NCBI GenBank assembly: GCA_002104905.1
Contig: MCFE01000019.1
Coordinates: 62,001 to 126,000, forward strand
Length of the DNA stretch: 64,000 bases
Source: Basidiobolus meristosporus CBS 931.73
Taxonomy: Eukaryota; Basidiobolomycota; Basidiobolomycetes; Basidiobolales; Basidiobolaceae
Direction of reading: 5' to 3'
Shown in pieces: positions 32,871-42,869 of this stretch. The position numbers were made by a program, and so were the translations under genes. A model generated the notes under the pieces. That model was not told the DNA's origin. It ran no database searches and was given only the letters and a program-made list of their open reading frames with translations. Position 1 is the first letter of the stretch, and each line of letters starts with the position of its first letter.

Positions 32871-33780
32871 TTAAGTTGTAGAAGCTTTCATTTCAATGGC
32901 ATAACACCTTGCAGATGGTATGGACAACTTAGAGCAACCTTGAGATACTATTTTCAAGAGCTCCAATAGACTTCCAAATCTTGGAGTAATCAGCAGCAGT
33001 TTCCACATTGAAATTTTTGTAGCTTCACAGGCACACATGTACTCTGCCTCTGTGGTGAAAGTACTATGGTTGGTTGCTGTCTTGAATTCTGTGAAATTAT
33101 TCCTATACAATAAAGAGCAGTGTATCCAGTGGTAGATCTTCTGTCCACTTTATTTCACCCCTGAGCAGCATCAGAGTATTCCCCAATACAATAAGATCCA
33201 TAGTTCTGATTAGGTTGGCTGCCAGCTCCAACTGAATAAGAGATATCTGGTCATGTTCCAGGCATATTATGGATAAGACAGCCAATCACAGATTGCCAAG
33301 GAAAGTCAGGGCTTTTGGATGGCAGCAAGCTCTCTTGATTTGGTTGAGTTTTGACCACCTTGAGGTTTGTCTCCATTGGGGTAGCTACTAGTGCATAGTC
33401 TTTGATTAGCTGTTGCTTTCGTATATCTTGAACATACTTAAGTTGGAGTTGGTCTCTTCCAAGGTATCTTGGTTGTTGGTGGCTATAATGAATTCATTCA
33501 CATATAGGGCTAATAGAACTTTATTTGCTCTATCCAGCTTATAGTAGATGCCATAGCCAGCAGTACTTCTTTGGAAACATAATGTTTTCAAATAAGAATA
33601 TATTCTGTAATTCCAGTCTGATAGTGATTGTTTCAGACCATGAAGGGATTTTTGAAGCAGGCAGGCAATATAGGGGTTAACTTGGCCAGCAAATCCATCA
33701 GACTTGTTGATGTACACATCCTCACTTAGTTCTCCATTCAAAAATGCCGCTGTTACATCCATTTGATCAATAAGAACCTA
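32871..33780 (-). pseudogene. Copia-B copy 3 RT-RNase H
   Basis: RT is open at 33762-33406 (MDVTAAFLNGELSEDVY, KSLHGLKQS) with catalytic YVNE. RNase H keeps STFTTEAEYMCACEAT. The 3' end is lost. Confidence 0.75.
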
Positions 33781-33789
33781 TATTTAGGT

Positions 33790-35089
33790 AGAAATTAACT
33801 GATCTTTGAACATTTTGCGCAAATAATCAAAATGGATGTGTCCAAATCTCCAGTGTCAGAGCATTGGTGCTTCTTATTTCAAGTTATTTACATTAGCTTA
33901 CAGATTTGATGGAATATAAGTCAGCCTATACAGATTCTGATCTCTGTTACCTAAAGCTATATGGGCACCTTTTGATCAGTGATCCTGCATCCAGAATTGT
34001 CAAAGCTGAAACTGAGTCCTTCTGCAGTGGCCTTGCTTACAGTTGGTAGGTTTTTGGCTATATCTGGTACATAATGTCCTTCTTTAAGGGTCAGTATATG
34101 GCTTGCTTCACTGCTTCTAAGTCTTACTTAGATAGCTTCTTCTCCCACTGCATCAAGTGTTTGATTGTCACCCATGAAAACCTTCTTAATTAGAATTTCT
34201 TGATAGTGAGCAAAAAGTTCTTTTTGGTGTGTAAAGTGTTGCTCAAGAGTCTATATATCACATCTAAAAATCCTTGTTTGTGGTCACATTTAGTGCAGAT
34301 ATGAATAGTCCATCTTCAGTTGTGGCAGCATTTCCATATTCACACTTCTTTTGCTGATTTCTCTCTTTTTAAGACACGGGTCTGACATGTGTCCTTTCCT
34401 TTTGCAGTTGTTGCAGAACAGGTTGCTGTTGCCTTTGTAGGGTCTTGGGTACCTCCTTTGCTAGTCATCATTGCTTATTAAAGCAATTTCTTCTTCCTTC
34501 TTATTAGCACTTGATTTTCTTAATTCTTCATCCAAGAGCCTTCCTTAATCATAATTTAAGGTCAAATCCTCAGTTCTGGACTCCAGGGCAGATATAAGGC
34601 CCCAAAATTGTCTGTCAGGCAATTCAGGATGGTAACTATCACATCCTAATCAGTAGTTGGTGCGCCTATGGATTCCATCTCATCCACCAGCAGGGTAAAT
34701 TTGTTAATTAGATTCTGACTTCTTTGCCTAGTAGCATCTTTATAATACAGATATCTTGCCCAGGATATATTGTCTTAGCTGCTGACATAACTGGTAGGTG
34801 TCTTCTAATGCCTTCCAGGCATTCTTTGCTGTTTTTGCTCTTCAGCATTGAGGTAGCAATTTTTATTTAACATTCAGACAATAAAACAGTTAATGGCACT
34901 TTGTCCTTTTGTCTGATACTTTGAGGCTTCCTCTCCTATGTTTTTAGGAGGTCATTCTTCTCCCATGACAATATCCCAAAGGCCTCTTTCTTGTGGCAGC
35001 ATTTCCATCTCCACCTTCCACACTTGGTAGTGAAATCTATCCATCTTTTCAGCAAAGGAAAGAATTGCAGTAATAGCAGTGGTGGACAT
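33790..35089 (-). pseudogene. Copia-B copy 3 gag-protease-pre-integrase
   Basis: ATG at 35089 aligns with the gag starts of the other copies. Gag is open to 34952 and then broken by stops. A zinc knuckle of the CCHC type is at about 34360-34420, the protease region at about 34200-34300, and pre-integrase at 33790-34000. Confidence 0.75.
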
Positions 35090-35120
35090 TGCAGAGAGTG
35101 ACAGTGTGGGGCTCATTACT

Positions 35121-35842
35121 TGTTGTAAGAATCTTGGAGATATTGGAAGTGATTGCAAGGGCAAGTAGATTGTGTGGTTTTCACTTAATGATTTATTGAA
35201 TGTAAAAGTAGTATTTATACTTTTACTTGATCTTGGCATAGCAAACATATAAAATAGGTTAAGGAAGTGTTGAAATATTGGACTATTTTGTATCATTCTT
35301 CAGCTCAAAATTAACTTAACAATTTGGACTAGTCTTGGTCACTATGGGACTAATTTACAGCTCTAACTTTGTCACTTTCTTCAGATCTGTGATCTTATGA
35401 TTATTCCCCTATAGTCAGGATCAATTTATCACTATTACTAAGCGTATTGTGCTGACCCTGAAGCTGTTACAGAATGTGCCTGAATATTGAAAAACCCTTC
35501 TTACTTGGTGTTACAGCTCTATTACTTCTACAAAGGTATAAGTACTGAGCTTCTTTATTAATAAACAACAGTTAAGCTATTATCACTATTTCATGATAAG
35601 TTCCTTATATCCAAATCACTTCTTAAATTGCAACAGGAAGGTCTCAAGAACATGTGTGCAAGGTTGGGGGCTGGTTGGACAACTTTGAGAATTATCATGT
35701 TCTGTGTACCTGATATTTTGGTGAAAATATTCCAAGTAAATCCCAACAAGGAGTTTGGTCAGTATTCAAAAGGATTCAAAGGTAATGATCTAAGTGATTA
35801 AGTTAGGTGAATGTTTATATGGAATAACAGACTTTTACAACA
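35121..35842 (-). repeat. Copia-B copy 3 5' LTR, interrupted
   Basis: Minus-strand LTR, TGTTGTAAGA at 35121 to TTACAACA at 35842. It contains the solo Copia-A LTR and its duplicated target (35268-35640); without these it is about 349 bp. Confidence 0.88.
35268..35635 (+). repeat. Solo Copia-A LTR
   Basis: 368 bp, TGTTGAAATATTGG to GCAACA, flanked by GGAAG at 35263-35267 and 35636-35640. It is inserted in the Copia-B LTR, so it is younger than that LTR. Confidence 0.95.
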
Positions 35843-37615
35843 TGTGCAATAATGTATTTGCATTGACACTTGATGGATTCTCATTAAACAAGTACTCTAC
35901 AAGCAAATCCTGCTGGCCACTGATTCTCATCAATCTGAATTGGCCACCTATCTTACAGTATCAGAGCAGAAATTTATGGTAGTCTCACTGGTATCTGGGC
36001 CTCAATCACCTTCTAACCTAGATAGCTACCTGTATCCATTACTGGATGAGTTTTGTATACTTTCCAGTAGGATAACAGTTAATGGCCAATATGTCAAAGT
36101 GTATATTATTATCTGCATTGAAGATACCCCAGCCATCAGCAAGATGGCTGGCTTTTCTGGGCACAATGGATGGTATTGCTGTCAATTGTGTGAGATCCAG
36201 AGGATATACTTCATAACTTGCACACACTATTTTAATCCAAACACCAACACTAAGAACATCATCTTTCTGTGGTGAAAATGTACAGAAGTCAGCATGCAAT
36301 TGCAGCAAAGCTTAGAGGCTAAAAGCCATTGGCTGGAATATTGAGTTGATTGGAAAGCAAAGATACTTAGGATGGAGGGTATCTATTGGAGCAATAAACT
36401 CTATCTTGCTTGATGTGTTGAGAATACTGCACCTTGTTTTACCTTTTGGGAGTTTTCTATGGAGCAGATGTGTGCAGAGGCAGGAAGGCAAGAAAAGTTT
36501 CAGAAACTACCACATCCCAATCTCATCAAGAATACCACCTTCAAGTCCCTCATCAATGTGATGAGTTGGTACATTGCGGACAGCCAGGAAGAGTAGGAAA
36601 ATACTAAGGACAAATGTGCACATGGAGACATCTATGGCTATGGCCTTAAGATGCTAAGCAGCCCCAATACATGGGTAATCAGTAAAGTAGTGCAAAGTTG
36701 GGCTGGGTGCAACAAGCAACTAATTTTTATTTGGATAACTCTACCAAGGTGTGCCAGATTTCTCTTGGCCACAAGCCAACTTCTACACCACTCAATACAG
36801 GATTTACACAAACAAGAGCCATAGTGCACTTATAATGGGACTAAAATCCAGCAGGGAGAAGTAGTATACTGGCTAAATATCTAAAAGTTCTTTGCAGATA
36901 TTCAGGAGGTATTTATGGCAGGAGTGGCTGCAACCATGCAAACATTTGCAAGATATATATATTACCTGCAATACAAGGCATATGGCAACTTTACAAGTAT
37001 TACACTAAAAAGCCGTAAAGTTGGGGTGATAGAAATATGTCAATTGCAGCAGGTGTGCACATTTGTAGAGGTTTGTAAGCAGGAGGCCACTGTATATTTT
37101 GATTCAAACTATTTGCAGAATACCCATGGTAATAGTGCGTAAGCAAATAAAGTAAAGTGATCTACAGTGGAATATATGAATTGTGCAAGGTGAGGTGAAA
37201 AAAGAAAATACTATTTAGTAAATTGGCACTGTAGCTTTATACAGAACTGTATGTAGGCTGCCATACTGTCATAATCAGTCCATCAGTGACTTGCCATGGG
37301 GCCATCAAAACACTATCAAGTCTTTTGCCATATGAGGTGATGTATGGGCCAGTTAGATCCACTCATATAGCTGTAGAGCACACTAAAACCACAACAATGC
37401 AATGCCACCCTTGACAAATACTGTGCAATCATTGTTATGTTTTTCATTTTATTTGGCTGAAAAATTAGCCAAATACTGTTGTGGTCCTGTCATCAGATTG
37501 TGTAAATGGTCATTAATTCCAAACTGCTGGTATTTTAGTGGTGTCCTGTAGAATTGTGATGGCTGATCCAGATTGGATCCTCCTGCAGGACCAAATTACT
37601 TTTCACAGGGCAGGT
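35843..37615 (+). pseudogene. tnp2 transposase catalytic region and 3' region (T copy 1 or 2)
   Basis: The translation at 35843-36275 shows the tnp2 pattern: LTLDGFSLNKYS, SNLDSYLYPLLDEF, then IEDTPAISKMAGFSGHNGWYCCQLC. Frameshifts break it at several points. The 3' region (36600-37615) is shared with 50030-50990 and, inverted, 13940-14690. It probably continues the tnp2 interrupted at 31427, with about 290 bases lost. Confidence 0.7.
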
Positions 37616-38177
37616 CATCATTGAATCTTACATTCATATGGGTGCAGTGTCTTAAGTACAAGACTGTCTTAAACTCACATGAGTATTGACAAAAAGTAGT
37701 ATAATAGTGCTATATTGTTGAGTGTCAGATTGTTTGCTTCATGGACAAGACTACTTTGATTCAATGTTGTAGAAATGAGAGAAAGACCATGTGGCTATTG
37801 TAACTAGCCTCTCAGCCATGAAGCATGTAGACACCATTGGAAGCATTACAAGGATCACAGACAGTGTTTGCCCTGCAAGTCATATTTGACCATTCATTGG
37901 TCACTACTGTACAGATGATATCTTGCCAGCCGCTTGATACTTCTATCACAGCACTAAGCCATACTTGTCACCTTGTGCAAACTGAGTCAGGTGTGTTTGT
38001 GACATCTTTAGGCTCACCTCAGCCTTCTGAATATGGCTTGCAGAGTGATGGCTCTGAAGAAGAAGGCTCACTGATGAACTGTGAGCCTATTTCTCCTAAC
38101 TACAGTACCCTGCAAGAGCATGGCAACATCCCAATATGTGACAATATAACACCCATAGAAAAAAGTACTGAGGATAC
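37616..38177 (+). pseudogene. tnp2 5' part (T copy host of Copia-A)
   Basis: Starts at the GGTCATCATTG block. The ATGGACAAG start is at 37741. A 126-codon frame at 37837-38217 ends in Ser/Glu-rich sequence (SDGSEEEGSLMNCEPISP). It is interrupted at 38177 by Copia-A and continues at 42870. No ORFx precedes this copy. Confidence 0.6.
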
Positions 38178-38447
38178 TGTTGAAATATTGGACTATTTGG
38201 TATCATTCAGCAGCTAAAAATTTACTTAACAATTCTAGGCTAGTCTTAGTCACTGTAGGACTCATTTACTGCCTTAACTTCGCCACTTTCTCCAGATATA
38301 TGATCTTATGATTATTCCCCTATAGTCAGGATCAAATTAGCACTATTACCAAACATTACGTACTAACCCTGAAACTGTTACAGAATGCTCCTGAATATTG
38401 AGAAACCCTCCCTACTTAGTGTTGCAGCTGTATTACTTCTACAAAGG

Positions 38448-38455
38448 TATAAATA
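38448..38455 (+). promoter_or_regulatory. LTR TATA box
   Basis: TATAAATA, conserved in position in LTR-A copies and paralleled in Copia-B and Copia-D LTRs. It is the likely core promoter of the element. Confidence 0.6.
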
Positions 38456-38470
38456 CTGAGCTTCTTTATG

Positions 38471-38476
38471 AATAAA
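38471..38476 (+). terminator. LTR polyadenylation signal
   Basis: AATAAA follows the TATA box by 15 bases. In the 3' LTR the same block would direct 3'-end formation. Confidence 0.5.
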
Positions 38477-38546
38477 CAACAGTTCAACTATTATCACTAT
38501 TTCTTGATAAGTTCCTTATATCCAAATCACTTCTTAAATTGCAACA

Positions 38547-38559
38547 GGTTATGAGCCCC
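38547..38559 (+). promoter_or_regulatory. Primer-binding site, internal tRNA-iMet type
   Basis: GGTTATGAGCCCC begins right after the LTR. The first 12 bases are complementary to GGGCUCAUAACC of the initiator tRNA-Met anticodon arm, including the CAU anticodon. Confidence 0.75.
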
Positions 38560-38582
38560 GATTGCCTTAATCTATTCTAAAG

Positions 38583-39788
38583 ATGACTTCTACCAGCAAA
38601 CAAAGCAATACCAACATCTTCCCTGTAAAGGAGAGGTTTGATGGGAAGAACTACAGACTTTGGAGAATCAAGATGCAGAATCACCTTGAGGAAAGAAAGC
38701 TCTGGAACATAGTAACAGGAAAGGAAGTTGAGCCCAAAGGAACAGCAGAAGATGTGGAGAAGTTTCAAGAGAAGGAGAGAAAGGCCTTCAATGCAATATG
38801 CATCAATGTGCAAGACTCCTTCATTGGACAAATCCATGCCTCAAATACTGCCAAAGCAGCATGGGAATCCTTAGAGAAGATCTTTAGAGCAAAGTCAGTA
38901 TCAAGCAAGCTTTATTTGAAACAAAAGTTCTTCAACATGAGAAAAAAGCCAGATGATGACATGCTACAACTCATTATCAGAATGGAGACACTTGCAGAAG
39001 AACTTTACAGTATTAATGCTGGTGTAGATGATGAAGAAAAGATACTCTGTCTGCTTTGCAGCCTACCAGACGAGTATGAGCCACTCATACTTTCTTTTGA
39101 AAGCAGAGAAGACAACTTGACTTTAGACTATGTCAAAGGAAGACTTCTCCATGAAGAACTCAGACGTAATGATCAAGCAGGGAAAATTGAAGATAATGCT
39201 TTATTCAGCTCAGAAAGGCATACAGAAAAGAAGGGAAAGCAACAAAACCGAAGAAAACCTGGCTGCTGTAACTACTGTAAGAAGCCAGGACACTGGGCAA
39301 GAGAATGCAAGAAGAAACAAGCAGACGAAAAACAGAAACTAGAGCAGGCAAACCATATAACTACTGATGAATGGCTATTTGTCACTGTACAAGAGAGTGC
39401 AAGTAACCAAAGTAATGAATGGTATATTGACTCTGGAGCATCACAGCATATTTGTGGTATAAAGGATTGGTTCAGCAACTTAAAAACTATTCCCGTAAGA
39501 AAGGTTTATCTGGGAGATAACTCTGCATTGGAAGCTACCGCCAATGGGTCTATACAACTAAATATGAGTGATAAGTCAGGGGCAACAACAGCAAAACTGA
39601 CTGACGTACTCTATGTACCTGGAATAGCTAAGAACCTACTCTCAGTCAGTAAAGCAACTACTCAGGGACTGAAATTTGTTTTTACTAAGCTGAGCTGCTC
39701 AATATTGAGTGAAAATGGACAAAAATTAGCTTCGGGAATCAGAGATCACAATATATACAAGTTACAATGCAAGATCATTGTGTCCTGA
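38583..39788 (+). CDS. Copia-A gag-protease
   Basis: 401-codon frame from an ATG 36 bases after the LTR. The gag N-terminal domain (FDGKNYRLWRIKMQNHL to KGRLLHEELRR) spans about residues 19-205. A CCHC zinc knuckle (CNYCKKPGHWAREC) is at about 229-242. The aspartic protease active site (WYIDSGASQHIC) has Asp at about 283. The frame ends in TGA just after the start of the pre-integrase region (GIRDHNIYKLQ), so it overlaps the integrase frame by 11 bases and lies in a different frame. Confidence 0.92.
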   Translation: MTSTSKQSNTNIFPVKERFDGKNYRLWRIKMQNHLEERKLWNIVTGKEVEPKGTAEDVEKFQEKERKAFNAICINVQDSFIGQIHASNTAKAAWESLEKIFRAKSVSSKLYLKQKFFNMRKKPDDDMLQLIIRMETLAEELYSINAGVDDEEKILCLLCSLPDEYEPLILSFESREDNLTLDYVKGRLLHEELRRNDQAGKIEDNALFSSERHTEKKGKQQNRRKPGCCNYCKKPGHWARECKKKQADEKQKLEQANHITTDEWLFVTVQESASNQSNEWYIDSGASQHICGIKDWFSNLKTIPVRKVYLGDNSALEATANGSIQLNMSDKSGATTAKLTDVLYVPGIAKNLLSVSKATTQGLKFVFTKLSCSILSENGQKLASGIRDHNIYKLQCKIIVS

Positions 39789-40545
39789 GTATGTCAACAT
39801 TGCTGAAACTGATGAAACCAACTGGGAGACGTGGCATAGGAGGCTAGGACACATAGGGGAACAGAAAATGAGCCAATTGGTGAAAAATCAGCTTGTTTTG
39901 GGCCTAAAATACTCAATTCCGATCAAATTGAATGTTTGTAAGGGATGTTCATATGGCAAACAAGCTAGGCAACGTTTCAAGAGCTCAGAAGGCATCAATA
40001 CCACCAAAATATTGGCTATTGTACACTCAGACATATGTGGCCCCATGAGAACACTGTCCTTTGGAGCCAAGAGATACTTTATGACGTTTATTGATGACAA
40101 GACAAGATATACATGGGTGTACTTCCTCAAAACAAAGGATGAAGCTTTAGAGACGTTTAAGCACTTCAAGAACATGGCAGAAACACAAACTGGGTGTAAA
40201 TTGAAGGTACTACGAAGTGACAATGGAGGAGAATACTGCTCAAAGGAGTTTGCAAAATACTGCTTGTCTACTGGTATACTTCAACAGACCACAGTTCCTC
40301 ATACACCACAGCAAAATGGAGTAGCAGAACGTGCAAACAGAACAATAGTAGAGATGGGAAGATCTATACTACATGATAAGGGAATGGACTACAAGTTTTG
40401 GGCTGAATCTGTTGCTACCGCTGTATACATCAAGAACAGATGCCCAACAACAGCACTACGTGATTCTACACCATTTGAAGCATATACAGGCAAAAAACCA
40501 GATCTCCAGCACCTCAGGATCTTTGGCAGTGATCTTTTTTATTAA
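39778..40545 (+). pseudogene. Copia-A integrase
   Basis: Continues the polyprotein one frame over. The zinc-binding end (WHRRLGHIG, CKGCSYGKQAR) is followed by a core with the catalytic triad in HSDICGPM, LRSDNGGEY and QQNGVAERAN. It stops at TAA 40543-40545, where the neighbouring sequence (IPDKKRSKL) continues the same frame. A frame change and a nonsense codon thus isolate it, unless recoding occurs. There is no ATG near its start. Confidence 0.88.
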
Positions 40546-40569
40546 ATCCCTGACAAAAAACGCTCAAAG

Positions 40570-42501
40570 TTGGAACCAAAGAGTAGAAAAGGGATCTTTC
40601 TTGGGTATTGTGAAGATACTAAAGGGTATAGAGTGTATGATGGCAAAACTCAGAAGCTGATCAAGAGCAGGGACGTTGTATTTGAGGAAAATTCAGATGA
40701 GAAAGCCACAGAAATCATTGGCCAGCTGCCTGATGATGCAATCAACACAAATAAAGAAGATACGTACCAAATCCAGCCAGAGATGGAAGATACTTCTACC
40801 AGTTCCAGATCAGAACAGATTATCCCAGTTAGGAGATCTACCAGAATAAGAAATGCCCCTGGATCCTGGTGGCAGATATCCAATGATCATGAAGAAGCTT
40901 ATCTTGCCTTATGTGCCAAACCTCAGAATCTGGAACAGGCAATGCAAGGTCCAGATGCTACTAAGTGGCAACAAGCCATGCAGGAGGAGTACCAATCACT
41001 GATCAAGGCAAAAACGTGGGAACTGGTAGATTTACCAAATGGGAGAAAGCCAATAGGATGTAGATGGGTCTACAAGATCAAGATAACCTCAAATGGTGCC
41101 GTTGATAAGTACAAGGCTAGATTGGTAGCTAAAGGCTATTCCCAGATCCAGGGACTAGACTTTAAGGAAACATTTGCTCCGGTTGCCAAGTTTAACTCTA
41201 TTAGGACAGTTCTAGCCCTGGCAGCTGTACACAGTCTAGATCTACACCAAATGGACGTCAAAACAGCCTTTCTAAATGGGGATTTGCAAGAAAATATATA
41301 TATGGAGCAACCAGAAGGTTTTACCGATCCAAAAAGCCCCCATAAGGTGTGCAAACTTAGAAAATTGTTGTATGGGCTTAAGCAGGCACCCAAGGCATGG
41401 TATAACAAGATTGACACATATCTAGAGGAAATTGGGTTCTCTCGTAGCACTGCAGATCACAGTATATATGTGAAACAGCTCAAAAAGGGTGTGATCATCC
41501 TAGTTCTTTATGTGGACGACCTAATTATAGCCACAAGTGATCAAGAGGCACTTAAACAGACGAAATCAGATCTCTTCAGCAAGTTTGAGATGAAAGATCT
41601 TGGAAAATTGAGATATTTTCTTGGAATTGAGGTCAAATTTGACATACCTACGCAGAAAATTGTGCTGAATCAGTCTAAGTACATCAGGGACATTCTTAGA
41701 CGCTTCAAAATGGAAAATTGCAAACCTGCAGCAACCCCTATGGACAATAACCTGAAATTAAGCAAATCTCAGCCAGTTATAGATGAAAACGGCTCAAATA
41801 TGGACCAAAACTTTCCCTATCAATCAATGGTTGGTAGCCTAATGTACTTGATGGTGTCTACATGTCCAGATATTGCAGTAGCAGTTGGAATAGTCAGTCA
41901 ATTCATGCAGAATTATGGATCAGATCAAATTGCAGCAGTTAAGCGGATTTTTAGATATCTACAAGGTACCATAAATATGGTACTGGAATACTCTGGAGCA
42001 GCAAATAGGCGAAAATTTGATGGTTATAGTGATTCAGATTGGGGTAGGGATTTGATTGACAGACGCTCTACCACAGGCTATGTATTTCTTTATGCTGGTG
42101 CAGCTATTACTTGGAATTGCAAGAAACAACCAACTGTGGCACTATCTACAACTGAAGCCAAATATATGGCTGCATGTCAAGCAACTAAGGAGGCTATATG
42201 GCGACAAAAATTATTCAAAGACTTAGGTTTTAATTCAGGTGAACCAACATGTATTTACAAGGATAATCAAAGTTGTATTTCATTAGCTAGAAATCCTACT
42301 AATCATGCCAGAACTAAGCACATTGATATACAGCATCACTTTGTGAGGGAAGCTGTAGAAAATAACTTAGTGGAGCTGGTTTACTGCCCAACTGACAAAA
42401 TGGTGGCAGACATATTGACAAAACCACTAGCTAGGCCACAGTTTGAGATCCTTAGAGAGAAATTGGGATTAAGAAATTATTTAGTTGAGGGGGAGTGTTG
42501 A
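40570..42501 (+). CDS. Copia-A integrase C-terminus, reverse transcriptase and RNase H
   Basis: 643-codon open frame, in the same frame as the integrase piece. It starts in the integrase C-terminal part (KSRKGIFLGY), then a Ser/Glu-rich linker. RT follows (TKWQQAMQEEYQSL, HQMDVKTAFLNGDL, YGLKQAPKAW, catalytic YVDD at about 314-317). RNase H carries DSDWGRDLIDRRST, TEAKYMAACQATKEA, DNQSCISLARNP and KHIDIQHHFVRE. The stop lies just inside the 3' LTR. All key residues are present. Confidence 0.93.
   Translation: MEPKSRKGIFLGYCEDTKGYRVYDGKTQKLIKSRDVVFEENSDEKATEIIGQLPDDAINTNKEDTYQIQPEMEDTSTSSRSEQIIPVRRSTRIRNAPGSWWQISNDHEEAYLALCAKPQNLEQAMQGPDATKWQQAMQEEYQSLIKAKTWELVDLPNGRKPIGCRWVYKIKITSNGAVDKYKARLVAKGYSQIQGLDFKETFAPVAKFNSIRTVLALAAVHSLDLHQMDVKTAFLNGDLQENIYMEQPEGFTDPKSPHKVCKLRKLLYGLKQAPKAWYNKIDTYLEEIGFSRSTADHSIYVKQLKKGVIILVLYVDDLIIATSDQEALKQTKSDLFSKFEMKDLGKLRYFLGIEVKFDIPTQKIVLNQSKYIRDILRRFKMENCKPAATPMDNNLKLSKSQPVIDENGSNMDQNFPYQSMVGSLMYLMVSTCPDIAVAVGIVSQFMQNYGSDQIAAVKRIFRYLQGTINMVLEYSGAANRRKFDGYSDSDWGRDLIDRRSTTGYVFLYAGAAITWNCKKQPTVALSTTEAKYMAACQATKEAIWRQKLFKDLGFNSGEPTCIYKDNQSCISLARNPTNHARTKHIDIQHHFVREAVENNLVELVYCPTDKMVADILTKPLARPQFEILREKLGLRNYLVEGEC
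42487..42495 (+). promoter_or_regulatory. Polypurine tract of Copia-A
   Basis: GAGGGGGAG directly precedes the 3' LTR, the expected plus-strand DNA primer site. Copia-B has GAGTGGGAG in the same place. Confidence 0.85.
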
Positions 42502-42864
42502 AATATTGGACTATTTGGTATCATTCAGCAGCTAAAAATTTACTTAACAATTCTAGGCTAGTCTTAGTCACTGTAGGACTCATTTACTGCCTTAACTTCG
42601 CCACTTTCTCCAGATATATGATCTTATGATTATTCCCCTATAGTCAGGATCAAATTAGCACTATTACCAAACATTATGTACTAACCCTGAAACTGTTACA
42701 GAATGCTCCTGAATATTGAGAAACCCTCCCTACTTAGTGTTGCAGCTGTATTACTTCTACAAAGGTATAAATACTGAGCTTCTTTATGAATAAACAACAG
42801 TTCAACTATTATCACTATTTCTTGATAAGTTCCTTATATCCAAATCACTTCTTAAATTGCAACA
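42496..42864 (+). repeat. Copia-A copy 1 3' LTR
   Basis: 369 bp, nearly identical to the 5' LTR, followed by the target duplication GATAC. Confidence 0.96.
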
Positions 42865-42869
42865 GATAC

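Larger units (their letters stand above)
32871..35842 (-). mobile_element. Copia-B copy 3, 3'-truncated
   Basis: 5' LTR at 35842-35121 (itself interrupted by a solo Copia-A LTR) is followed on the minus strand by gag, protease, the pre-integrase zinc part, then directly RT and RNase H. The integrase core and linker are deleted near 33780. RT reads YVNE for YVDD. It ends at about 32871 with no 3' LTR. Confidence 0.8.
38178..38546 (+). repeat. Copia-A copy 1 5' LTR
   Basis: TGTTGAAATATTGG to TTGCAACA. It differs from the 3' LTR at 38360 region only (ACATTACGT against ACATTATGT). Confidence 0.96.
38178..42864 (+). mobile_element. Copia-A copy 1, nearly intact LTR retrotransposon
   Basis: Two 369-bp LTRs (38178-38546, 42496-42864) differ at one position only. 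GATAC is duplicated at 38173-38177 and 42865-42869. Primer-binding site, gag, protease, integrase, RT, RNase H and polypurine tract are all present, with catalytic motifs intact. Two lesions separate it from one open frame: a frame change at about 39778 and a TAA at 40543. It is the youngest full element in the window. Confidence 0.96.

Noticed and set aside
39778-39788. Programmed +1 frameshift between protease and integrase of Copia-A
   Set aside because: No Ty1-type CTTAGGC heptamer is present and the site lies after protease, not at gag-pol; a mutation is simpler.
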